64,000 bases of DNA, from positions 1 to 64,000 of the forward strand of contig JAFRRP010000025.1 of NCBI GenBank assembly GCA_017428085.1. Reading direction: 5' to 3'. The notes below the pieces were generated by a model, which was given only the letters and a program-made list of their open reading frames with translations, was not told where the DNA came from and did not search any database. Both the position numbers and the translations under genes were made by a program. This stretch comes from Clostridia bacterium (GTDB taxonomy: Bacteria > Bacillota > Clostridia > Oscillospirales > Acutalibacteraceae). This document shows positions 25,519 to 32,947 of the stretch, piece after piece. How positions within the stretch are numbered: the first letter of the stretch is position 1; every line of letters starts with the position of its first letter.

Positions 25519-26116
25519 GCTGCGGGGGACAAAGGTCCGCCTCGGTTTCGCCGCCGCTGCTGTCGCCGCCTGCCTGATGAATACCGTTTCCCCCGCGCTG
25601 CTGGCGGCGGGGGCGCTCGGCGTTTTGATCCACGAGCTGACGCATCTTTTGCTGATGCGGTATTTCGGGTGCCGCCATTCGCGGGTGGAGATCCTGCCGG
25701 GGGGCGTTAAGATCGTTTCAGCGGAGTTTGAAACGCTGGGATACCGACAGGCGTCGATCTGTCTGCTGGGTGCGCCGGCGGTCAATTTGTTGCTTTCCGC
25801 CGTTTTTTCTGCTGCGAAAGCGTCATACGGATATGAATGGATGCGCGATGCGGCCGCAGGCAATCTGCTGCTTGGCGCGGTCAACCTGCTGCCCATGCCG
25901 TTCCTTGACGGCGGGAGGTCGCTGGAATATCTGCTTTCCTGTCGTATCAGCGTGCAGGCCGCAAGGAGCGCCGTCCGAAAAACGGGCGCCGTCTGTCTGC
26001 TGCTGATGGCGGCTTATTCCGTGTTCCTTTTTCTGACAGGACACTGTCCCGTGGGCTTTCTTTTGTTTTTCGGGTACTGCCTTGCGGCTCAGTTGTCCGG
26101 CATGGCAAAAAAATGA
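25508..26116 (+). CDS. spoIVFB: SpoIVFB-like intramembrane metalloprotease (M50B)
   Basis: 202 aa from ATG 25508, overlapping the end of spoIVFA by 11 bases; an in-frame upstream GTG-type start cannot be ruled out. Polytopic protein with the site-2 protease signature: HELTH at 42-46 (zinc ligands and catalytic Glu) and NLLPMPFLDGG at about 126-136 (third zinc ligand Asp134). SpoIVFB cleaves pro-sigma-K in the mother cell late in sporulation. No CBS domain is attached. The sigK gene itself is not in the window. Confidence 0.8.
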   Translation: MCIELRGTKVRLGFAAAAVAACLMNTVSPALLAAGALGVLIHELTHLLLMRYFGCRHSRVEILPGGVKIVSAEFETLGYRQASICLLGAPAVNLLLSAVFSAAKASYGYEWMRDAAAGNLLLGAVNLLPMPFLDGGRSLEYLLSCRISVQAARSAVRKTGAVCLLLMAAYSVFLFLTGHCPVGFLLFFGYCLAAQLSGMAKK

Positions 26117-26118
26117 TA

Positions 26119-26147
26119 TTGATTTTTTCTGACGTTTGCGTTATGAT
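26119..26147 (+). promoter_or_regulatory. Promoter of the D,D-carboxypeptidase gene
   Basis: TTGATT (26119-26124), 17-bp spacer, TATGAT (26142-26147). Confidence 0.55.
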
Positions 26148-26171
26148 ATAGCGGTTGAATTTCAGAAAGAT

Positions 26172-27191
26172 ATGGACGATGTGATGAGAATAAAAAAAAT
26201 CGCGGCCCTTCTGTTGGCCGCGTGTCTGGTTTTTCTGTCCGGGTGCAATTTCGGCAAGCTGATCATTGCTGAACCGGCGGCGACGCCTGTCGACGCGGTC
26301 GCCACGCAGACGGAAGCGACGCCCACCGAGGCCACCACCCATCCTCCCACGACGGAAGAACCCACCACACTGAAAACCTACGATTTTACCGGTCTGCAGT
26401 ATTCCGCCGATTCCGTCGCCGTCGCCTGTTACGACCTGCGGGAGGAACGGTATCTTTATGAAAAGAACACGCAGATGGCGATCGCTCCGGCCAGTCTGAC
26501 GAAGATCGTCACCGCCTGCGTCGCCCTGAAATACGCGCTGCCCGACGAGGTGTTTACCGTCGGCGACGAGATCAAGCTGGTGGGCAGTAATTCCAGCTTA
26601 TGCTTCGTGCAGGTCGGGCAGCAGGTCACGCTGTACGATCTGCTTTGCGGTATGCTTCTGGCCTCCGGCAACGACGCCGCCTATACCGTTGCCGTCAACG
26701 TGGCGCGGAAGGCCGCAGGCAAAACGATGGCGGCACAGGACGCCGTCGGCTTTTTTGTGCAGCTGATGAATGAGTTTTGCGCGGAGATCGGTCTGGAGAA
26801 CAGCCATTTCGTCAATCCCGAGGGATGGGACGATCCGCAGGAATACATGTCCGCGCGGGATATCGTAACGGCGGCGCGTTACGCCATGCAAAGTCACGTA
26901 TTCCGCGAGATCGTGGCGAAGCAGACTTGTCATGCCGTCTTCGTCTCCGGCCAGACCATTGACTGGACGAACTCCAACCTGATGCTGGACGCCGCCAAGC
27001 CCTTTTATACGGAAGGCGTCGAAGGCATCAAGACCGGCACCACGGAATTCGCCGCCAAATGCCTTGCCGCGTATTACCGGGACGGCGAGCATGAGCTGAT
27101 CGTCGTTTCCATGGGCAATGCCACCGACGAGCAGCGTTATTATTCCGTCCGGGAGATCATCGATACCGTAAAAAGCCAATCGGCGCAATAA
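26172..27191 (+). CDS. D-alanyl-D-alanine carboxypeptidase (S11) lipoprotein
   Basis: 339 aa from ATG 26172 (ATG 26184 possible). N-terminal lipoprotein signal with lipobox LSGC, then a Thr/Pro/Glu-rich tether and a serine peptidase S11 domain with SLTK (about residue 108), SGN (about 164) and KTG (about 287). It trims the terminal D-Ala from peptidoglycan stem peptides outside the membrane and so controls crosslinking. Position after spoIVFAB recalls DacF/DacB-type sporulation enzymes, but its own vegetative-type promoter argues for general use. The usual C-terminal PBP5 domain and amphipathic anchor are absent, replaced by the lipid anchor. Confidence 0.88.
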   Translation: MDDVMRIKKIAALLLAACLVFLSGCNFGKLIIAEPAATPVDAVATQTEATPTEATTHPPTTEEPTTLKTYDFTGLQYSADSVAVACYDLREERYLYEKNTQMAIAPASLTKIVTACVALKYALPDEVFTVGDEIKLVGSNSSLCFVQVGQQVTLYDLLCGMLLASGNDAAYTVAVNVARKAAGKTMAAQDAVGFFVQLMNEFCAEIGLENSHFVNPEGWDDPQEYMSARDIVTAARYAMQSHVFREIVAKQTCHAVFVSGQTIDWTNSNLMLDAAKPFYTEGVEGIKTGTTEFAAKCLAAYYRDGEHELIVVSMGNATDEQRYYSVREIIDTVKSQSAQ

Positions 27192-27253
27192 GCTTTTTGC
27201 ATCGTTGTAATTTGTGAAAACAGTGGTCCGACAAGGGAGACCTTTTAATAAGA

Positions 27254-27307
27254 AAAAAAGCAAACCCACTTGACTTCTTTCAGTGATTGAAAGCGTCATA
27301 GTGGGTT
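27254..27307 (-). terminator. Terminator of the condensation-domain gene
   Basis: Outer stem AACCCACT (27263-27270) / AGTGGGTT (27300-27307) with an inner CTTTC/GAAAG stem. On the minus strand it runs into TTTGCTTTTTTTCT, so it ends the minus-strand gene at 27383. Confidence 0.7.
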
Positions 27308-27382
27308 GTCTTCTTTCGGGCGGTACAAATTTCTGTTCGCTTCCTTGCGGAAAACGCCGGGAGAAGCCTTTTTGAAAAAAGA

Positions 27383-28771
27383 TCAGGAAATGCTGTCCAG
27401 CAGCTGCGCCACGGTAATATCGGGATCGTCGATCCCTTCCGTTATCACCTTGATCGCGTTGTCGTGCAGCGCCCGGATATGTTCCGGGGTGATATAATTC
27501 GTGCGGTAGAGATAATACATATCCATGCCGCCGTCCTGAAGGGTGGGAACGGCAAACACGTACATCGGCATGATGTAGCGGCCGGGATTGTGGCTGCGGA
27601 ACTCGAAATGGATGCCGTTGTAATCCGGGAAGGCCAGCGGCAGCCAGGTGAACATCATGCAGGAGGGCCCCTGCGAGTTGCGGTAGTTGAGAATATCCAT
27701 CTGCAGCTTTCTGGCGTGCATGTAAGGGAAATCCGCCCGCCGGTACAGCTGCGTCCGTACGCTGAACATGATCTCCAGCGCCTGTTTGAAGGTTTTGTCC
27801 TCCGGGATCACGGTATGCAGCTGCAGCGGCTGTGCCAGACATCCGCTCATGCGTTTCGTGTCCAGCGTGGCGCGGCGGCTGCACATCACGATCTGCAGCG
27901 TATCGTCCGTGCGGAAGTTGATGGCGGAGCAGTGGGTGCGCAGGCCCAGCAGCAGCACGTTTTCCGGCGCGTTTTTCGTCTCCCGGCAGAAATTGAAGAT
28001 CTTCTGCGCCTGTTCCGGCGCTACGTGGTGCCGCACGATATCGCATTTGTCGTGGATCAGGTCATAGGCGTCCGGCACGCGAAGATCGGGCTCGTGGTAT
28101 TTCTCACGCTGCTGCAGCAGCAGCTCCGGCCCGTGCACGCCGGCGTAGAAGGGCTTGCCGTGATTGGACCAGTAGTCGACAAAAAACTGCTTGTCCTTTT
28201 CATATTTCTTTTCATTTTTCAGATAAGCGAGGTCGTTTTTGATCGCGTCTTCGTATTTCGCCATGGGGGGCGGCAGCTCTTTGCCGTTCAGCACGGCGTC
28301 GTACACGGCGAACAGGTCAGCGTAAAAAATGCCGATGCCGAGTGCGTCCATGATGATATGGCTTACGTTGAAATAAATCCCCGTGTTGCCGTCTTTATCG
28401 TTGAAAATGATAAAGCGGAAGGTCTCGCCGCGTAAAAACCGCACCGATTTCTGTGCGTCCGCGGTCAGATAAGCTTCCTCCTCTTCGTCGGAGGAAAAGC
28501 TCACCACCGGGATCTCCTTTACGGGCGCGGAAGGCAGGAAGTGCTGCTTGATGCCGTTCGCCGTCATCGTGAAGCGCAGCCGCATACAGTCGTTGCGCTG
28601 TACCTCGATCGCAAACGCTTTTTTCATCGCTTCGATATCCAGCTTTTGATCCGCCTTGATGGAGGTGGGGATCTGCATCACGTTTTTATGCAGACTGAAT
28701 TTGAACATATAGTACATCGCGTTCTGCGACGGGATCAGATCGTACAGTACCGCGTCATTCCGTTTTGCCAT
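27383..28771 (-). CDS. Stand-alone condensation-domain protein
   Basis: 462 aa, the size of a single NRPS condensation or related acyltransferase domain. The catalytic motif is SHIIMDALG (about residue 137), i.e. the HxxxD pattern with Ser in place of the first His of HHxxxDG, as in WES/PapA-like relatives. No adenylation or carrier domains are attached and no carrier-protein gene is nearby. It is divergent to a GH3-type acid-activating protein, so it may join an activated acyl group to an amine or alcohol. Product unknown. No signal peptide; cytosolic. Confidence 0.7.
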   Translation of the reverse strand: MAKRNDAVLYDLIPSQNAMYYMFKFSLHKNVMQIPTSIKADQKLDIEAMKKAFAIEVQRNDCMRLRFTMTANGIKQHFLPSAPVKEIPVVSFSSDEEEEAYLTADAQKSVRFLRGETFRFIIFNDKDGNTGIYFNVSHIIMDALGIGIFYADLFAVYDAVLNGKELPPPMAKYEDAIKNDLAYLKNEKKYEKDKQFFVDYWSNHGKPFYAGVHGPELLLQQREKYHEPDLRVPDAYDLIHDKCDIVRHHVAPEQAQKIFNFCRETKNAPENVLLLGLRTHCSAINFRTDDTLQIVMCSRRATLDTKRMSGCLAQPLQLHTVIPEDKTFKQALEIMFSVRTQLYRRADFPYMHARKLQMDILNYRNSQGPSCMMFTWLPLAFPDYNGIHFEFRSHNPGRYIMPMYVFAVPTLQDGGMDMYYLYRTNYITPEHIRALHDNAIKVITEGIDDPDITVAQLLDSIS

Positions 28772-28804
28772 AATATGCGCCTTTCTGTCCGGAAATGTTT
28801 TTTC

Positions 28805-28833
28805 TATTATACGCTTTTGTCGTCTTTAAGTCA
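28805..28833 (-). promoter_or_regulatory. Promoter of the condensation-domain gene
   Basis: Minus strand: TTGACT (28833-28828), 17-bp spacer, TATAAT (28810-28805). Confidence 0.7.
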
Positions 28834-28865
28834 ATCGTAAAATGATAAAACGGGAAAAAGCGAAA

Positions 28866-28886
28866 AACCTATTGACAAGATAGGTT
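28866..28886. promoter_or_regulatory. Perfect inverted repeat over a -35: candidate operator
   Basis: AACCTAT (28866-28872), 7-base spacer, ATAGGTT (28880-28886). It covers the TTGACA of the promoter at 28872-28900, so a dimeric repressor bound here would block the GH3-like gene. No regulator gene is adjacent. Confidence 0.5.
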
Positions 28887-28900
28887 AAAAAGGATATGAT
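28872..28900 (+). promoter_or_regulatory. Upstream promoter of the GH3-like gene
   Basis: TTGACA (28872-28877), 17-bp spacer, TATGAT (28895-28900). Confidence 0.65.
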
Positions 28901-28922
28901 TATCAAAACAAAAAGAAAACGG

Positions 28923-28951
28923 TTGCTTTTTCAACGGCGATCCATTATAAT
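28923..28951 (+). promoter_or_regulatory. Second promoter of the GH3-like gene
   Basis: TTGCTT (28923-28928), 17-bp spacer, TATAAT (28946-28951), 31 bases before the ATG. Confidence 0.5.
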
Positions 28952-28981
28952 GAAGAAAATAAGAATGGGAGCGATGACGAT

Positions 28982-30664
28982 ATGGGTCTGGTTTCTGAAA
29001 TAGGCGTCGTGATGGGGCGGTATGTATTCAAACAGTTTAACGGCTACACCTCCCACGCCATGGAAACGCAGGAAGCGATCCTGAAAATGATCATGGAGCG
29101 CAACAAGGACTGCGAGTTGGGCAGGAAGTACGACTTCGCGAATATTCATTCCATCAAAGAGTTTCAGGATAAGGTGCCGATCTCCACGTTCGAGGATTAC
29201 GCGCCGCTGATCGACCGCATGGTGGAAAACAACGAAAGCAATATCATCACCGGCGACAAGGTGATCCGTTACTGCGCGTCCTCCGGTTCCGTCGGCAAGC
29301 CCAAGCTGCAGCCCAAGACAAAACGGGACGTTTGGAACATGTACTGCTGCGGCTTCGTTGGGACTCCCGGCTGCGTAGACCTCTATTTTGAAGAGCACGG
29401 CATGAAAAAGCCGGAAGGGCAGATGGGGCCGCTGCTGATGTCGCTGAACGGCCACAAGCTGAAAAACGGCCTGATGTGCAACGGCGCCGGGCAGGTGCCT
29501 TTCCAGTACCTCAAGCCCATTCTGCGTTACTTTATCACCACGCCCATGGACATCCTTTATCCCGAGGATGAGGAGGGCACCAATATCCCGTATTTCCAGC
29601 TGCGTTTTTGCCTGTGCAACAAAAAGGTGACCTACCTCGGCTCTATGGTCATCACGCTGCTGACGCAGATGTTCGAGTTCTTGGAGGACAACTGGGAAAT
29701 GGTCTGTCATGATATCGAGACCGGGACCATCGATCCTTCCGTCAAATGCCCGGATTCCCTGCGGAAAAAATACGTCCATATGAAGCCTGACCCCAAGCGC
29801 GCGGAGGAGCTGCGCGCCATCTTCCGCGAGGGCTTTGACGGCGATCCCGTGGCGTATAAGATCTGGCCGAAGCTGACCTACGGCTACGGTATGATCGGTT
29901 CGACTCTTACCATCTACGCGGAGAAGCTGAAGAGATACGTGGGCGATCTTCCCATGCACAATATGGGCTATGCCGCCTCCGAGGGCTTTATGGCCATGCC
30001 GGTGGAGCTGAACGCCACCGACTACGTGCTGCGACCTCGCTCGCTGATCTACGAGTTCATCCCGGAGGACGGCGACGTGAACGCACGCCCCCTCACGCTG
30101 GATGAGATCGAGGTCGGTAAAAACTATGAGATCATCATCACCAACTTCTCCGGTCTGTATCGCTACCGTATTCTGGATATCGTCCGCTGCACCGGCGAGT
30201 ATAATCAGTCCAAAAAGATCGAGTTCCTGTACCGTTCCAACATGGGGCTGAACCTTGCCAATGAGAAGACCACCACCCAGATGCTGGACTGGGTCGCCGA
30301 CGAGATCCAAAAGAAATTCGGAATCGAGTTCGTCGGGTTCAGCTATTACGCCGAGACCGACGCGCGTGAGGCGCACTACACGCTGCTGGTGGAAACGCCC
30401 GACGAGCTTTCCGCCGATCGGGTGAAAGAGATGGCGGAATATCTGGACGAAAAAATGAAGGAAGCCAACGAGAAGTATGAAAAGTACCGCCGCTGGGGCA
30501 TGCTGTTCGATCCGGAGGTCATCCCGCTGAAGAACGGCGCGTATCAGGGCTACAAGGATATGTTGGTTTCTCAGGGCCGCGTGCTGAATCAGATCAAGCC
30601 CGTCACCGTTATCAACACGCCGGAAAAGAAGGCCTATTTCTTCTCTCAGGTCAAGGCGGAGTAA
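28982..30664 (+). CDS. GH3-family acyl-acid amido synthetase-like protein
   Basis: 560 aa, typical GH3 length. The name comes from plant auxin-responsive enzymes (not glycosidases) that adenylate a carboxylic acid with ATP and transfer it to an amino acid. ATP motifs ASSGSVGKPK (about residue 100), a YGYGMIGS motif (about 300) and GLYRYRILDIVR (about 390) followed by FLYRSNMGLNLANEK are at the expected places. Bacterial members are poorly known; substrate cannot be read. It is divergent to a condensation-domain gene and followed by an alpha/beta hydrolase, suggesting acyl-amide or ester chemistry. GGGAGCG precedes the ATG. Confidence 0.8.
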   Translation: MGLVSEIGVVMGRYVFKQFNGYTSHAMETQEAILKMIMERNKDCELGRKYDFANIHSIKEFQDKVPISTFEDYAPLIDRMVENNESNIITGDKVIRYCASSGSVGKPKLQPKTKRDVWNMYCCGFVGTPGCVDLYFEEHGMKKPEGQMGPLLMSLNGHKLKNGLMCNGAGQVPFQYLKPILRYFITTPMDILYPEDEEGTNIPYFQLRFCLCNKKVTYLGSMVITLLTQMFEFLEDNWEMVCHDIETGTIDPSVKCPDSLRKKYVHMKPDPKRAEELRAIFREGFDGDPVAYKIWPKLTYGYGMIGSTLTIYAEKLKRYVGDLPMHNMGYAASEGFMAMPVELNATDYVLRPRSLIYEFIPEDGDVNARPLTLDEIEVGKNYEIIITNFSGLYRYRILDIVRCTGEYNQSKKIEFLYRSNMGLNLANEKTTTQMLDWVADEIQKKFGIEFVGFSYYAETDAREAHYTLLVETPDELSADRVKEMAEYLDEKMKEANEKYEKYRRWGMLFDPEVIPLKNGAYQGYKDMLVSQGRVLNQIKPVTVINTPEKKAYFFSQVKAE

Positions 30665-30679
30665 TATTCCAAAACATAA

Positions 30680-30716
30680 AAAAGAGGAACGCTTTTGAAC
30701 GGCGTTCCTTTTTTTG
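30680..30716. terminator. Bidirectional intrinsic terminator
   Basis: Stem AGGAACGC (30685-30692) / GCGTTCCT (30702-30709), T run to 30715 on the plus side and an A run at 30678-30683 for the minus side, between convergent genes. Confidence 0.85.
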
Positions 30717-30740
30717 TTATTAACAATTTACAGTTTTTAG

Positions 30741-31703
30741 CTACTTGAAATACTTCCCAACAAACGCGTCCGTTTTCTCCCAGTACAGTTCAGGCGCTTT
30801 TTCGCAGGATTCGTCGTGGGCCGCGCCGGGCACGGACAGCTTATCCTTTTCCGCGGCGCAGTTATCGTACAGCACGTCCATCATACGGTAGGGGACGAAT
30901 GTATCGTTTTCGCCGTGGATAAACAGCGTAGGCGTGTGGGAACGGCCGACGGCCGCCAGCGGACTGCATTCTTTGAAATCCCATTTCAGGAACAGGTTGG
31001 CGAACAGGTTGGCGGCGTTCAGGAACGGGAAGGCGGGCAGGTGCAGAATGTTGCCGATCTGTTCTCTGAATTCCTCCCAGGCGCTGGTGAAACCGCAGTC
31101 TGCCACGGCGCATTTTACGTTGGCGGGCAGCTTTTCTCCCGTCACCAGCATGGTGGTGGCGGCGCCCATGGAGCAGCCGTGCATCAGTATTTCCGCTTCC
31201 GGGTCGCAGGAGATGATGTAGTTGATCCATTCGATCACATCGTAGCGCTCGTAATACCCGAAGGTGGTGTGCTTATGCGTGTCGTTGCGGTGCCCCCGCA
31301 TGAACGGAAACAGCGTGTTGAACCCCATTTGCGCATAGTGATAGCCCTGCTTTGCCATGGTGCGCGGACGGCTGGAAAAACCATGCACCAGTACGGCCCA
31401 TTTGTGCGAATGCCCGCTCGTCATTATGATATTGGCGTGGATCCTGTCGCCGTCCTTCGTGACCAGAACGGTATCGCCCTTACAGTTCGCTGCGAACCAG
31501 TCGTCCGCGTTTTTGAATGCTTCGTTGGTCAGGTATCTGCGCAGGTTGCCCGGATCGTTGAGTGGCTCCTCCGGGCCGTGGTTCAGATAGGTGCGCCCCA
31601 GCACGCCCTCGCAGATCACAGCGCCGGAGGCAAACAGCAGCCCCGCCCCGGCGGCGGCTGTGATCGCCGTATATTTCAGCGCCTTCTTTGCCTTTTTCCG
31701 CAT
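30741..31703 (-). CDS. Alpha/beta hydrolase with N-terminal membrane anchor
   Basis: 320 aa. N-terminal hydrophobic helix (about 10-30) directs it to or across the membrane. Alpha/beta hydrolase core: VLVHGFSSRP oxyanion strand, nucleophile elbow HGCSMGAA (GxSxG), acid in FIHGENDTFVP and final His in GAAHDESC. The layout resembles YqkD/BAAT-like membrane-linked hydrolases. Substrate unknown; it may act on the ester or amide products of the neighbouring condensation/GH3 pair, but it is convergent to them and separated by a terminator. Confidence 0.82.
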   Translation of the reverse strand: MRKKAKKALKYTAITAAAGAGLLFASGAVICEGVLGRTYLNHGPEEPLNDPGNLRRYLTNEAFKNADDWFAANCKGDTVLVTKDGDRIHANIIMTSGHSHKWAVLVHGFSSRPRTMAKQGYHYAQMGFNTLFPFMRGHRNDTHKHTTFGYYERYDVIEWINYIISCDPEAEILMHGCSMGAATTMLVTGEKLPANVKCAVADCGFTSAWEEFREQIGNILHLPAFPFLNAANLFANLFLKWDFKECSPLAAVGRSHTPTLFIHGENDTFVPYRMMDVLYDNCAAEKDKLSVPGAAHDESCEKAPELYWEKTDAFVGKYFK

Positions 31704-31804
31704 TTTTCATCCTCCCGTTTTGTTGGCTTTTCTTTCGATTACTCATTATAACAAATCCCCCTGCTTATTTCAATACCTCTTTTATCCCTGCCGTAAAAAT
31801 AGTG

Positions 31805-31833
31805 TTGCAAAATCGGTCGATTGGTGATACAAT
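31805..31833 (+). promoter_or_regulatory. Promoter of the LCP gene
   Basis: TTGCAA (31805-31810), 17-bp spacer, TACAAT (31828-31833). Confidence 0.55.
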
Positions 31834-31876
31834 ATAGCCAATCATATGGCTATTATGAGAGAAAAGGAGATGCCAA

Positions 31877-32863
31877 ATGAGCAGCAGTCGCAGAAGAAAG
31901 AGCAGAAAAGGCAGGGGACTGATCATCGTACTGGTCCTTCTGCTTCTTGTGGCGGGTTCCGGCGTATTGGTCGTCAATCATTATCTGAACAAAATCAACA
32001 GGGTGGACGAGATCGAAACCGTTGCGCCGCAGAATGAAGACTTTGAGACCGAGCCGAACGAAGGATTGGACGAATGGGACCCTGCCGATATCGAGTGGGG
32101 TGATATAGAACCCTTGATGGACGATGATCTGCTGAATATCCTTTTGGTAGGGCAGGACCGGCGTCCGGGACAAGGCAGACAGCGTTCCGACTCGATGATT
32201 GTGTGCAGCGTCAACGTGGAAACGAAGCAGATCGCCATGATCTCTTTCCTGCGCGACCTGTACGTCCAGATCCCGGGGTATACGGACAACCGTCTGAACG
32301 CGGCGTACGTTTTCGGCGGTTTCCCGCTTCTGAAAGAATCGTTGAAGGTCAATTTCGGCATTACGGTGGACGGTTGTTTTGAAGTGGACTTCACCGGTTT
32401 TACCGCGTTGATCGACGAGATAGGCGGCGTTGACGTTTCACTGACGGCGGCGGAGGCAAGGGTCGTCGGCGGCGGAGCCGTGGAAGGCGAGAATCATCTT
32501 GACGGCGCGCATGCGCTTACCTATGCGCGGATCCGTAAGATCGACAGCGATTTCCAGCGTACTAACCGTCAGCGGAAGGTGCTGCTTGCCTGCTACGAGA
32601 AGGTCAAACAGCGCAGTCTGAAGGAAATGCTGTCCCTGCTGGATCAGGCGCTGCCGTATCTGACCACCGATCTGACGAATCCGCAGATCTATTCGATCGC
32701 GTCAAAGCTTTTCCCGTTGTTCAATAACGCGGAGATCAACACGTACCATATTCCGCCGGACGGCACCTATTCCAACCTGTATATCCGCGGCATGGCGATC
32801 CTTTATCCCGATCTGAAAATGATCCGCGATATCCTTGCCAACGAGTATATCCCCTTGTCTTAA
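31877..32863 (+). CDS. LytR-CpsA-Psr (LCP) family cell-wall ligase
   Basis: 328 aa. Basic N-terminus, one membrane helix (about 15-34) and an extracellular LCP domain with the family motifs LLVGQDRRPGQGRQRSDSM (about 92-110), FLRDLYVQIPG and ALTYARIRKIDSDFQRTNRQ, whose arginines and aspartates bind the polyprenyl pyrophosphate. LCP enzymes attach teichoic acid or other anionic glycans to peptidoglycan. Its own promoter and terminator make it a single-gene unit. Confidence 0.9.
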   Translation: MSSSRRRKSRKGRGLIIVLVLLLLVAGSGVLVVNHYLNKINRVDEIETVAPQNEDFETEPNEGLDEWDPADIEWGDIEPLMDDDLLNILLVGQDRRPGQGRQRSDSMIVCSVNVETKQIAMISFLRDLYVQIPGYTDNRLNAAYVFGGFPLLKESLKVNFGITVDGCFEVDFTGFTALIDEIGGVDVSLTAAEARVVGGGAVEGENHLDGAHALTYARIRKIDSDFQRTNRQRKVLLACYEKVKQRSLKEMLSLLDQALPYLTTDLTNPQIYSIASKLFPLFNNAEINTYHIPPDGTYSNLYIRGMAILYPDLKMIRDILANEYIPLS

Positions 32864-32876
32864 CGATCGGCTGTTC

Positions 32877-32932
32877 CCGAAGCGGAGGCGTTTCGCTTTC
32901 GCTTCGGTCTTTCTTTATTTCTTTTTTACAAG
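32877..32932 (+). terminator. Terminator after the LCP gene
   Basis: Stem CCGAAGCG (32877-32884) / CGCTTCGG (32900-32907) followed by a T-rich tract to 32927. Confidence 0.65.
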
Positions 32933-32947
32933 ATAATGGAGGGACAC

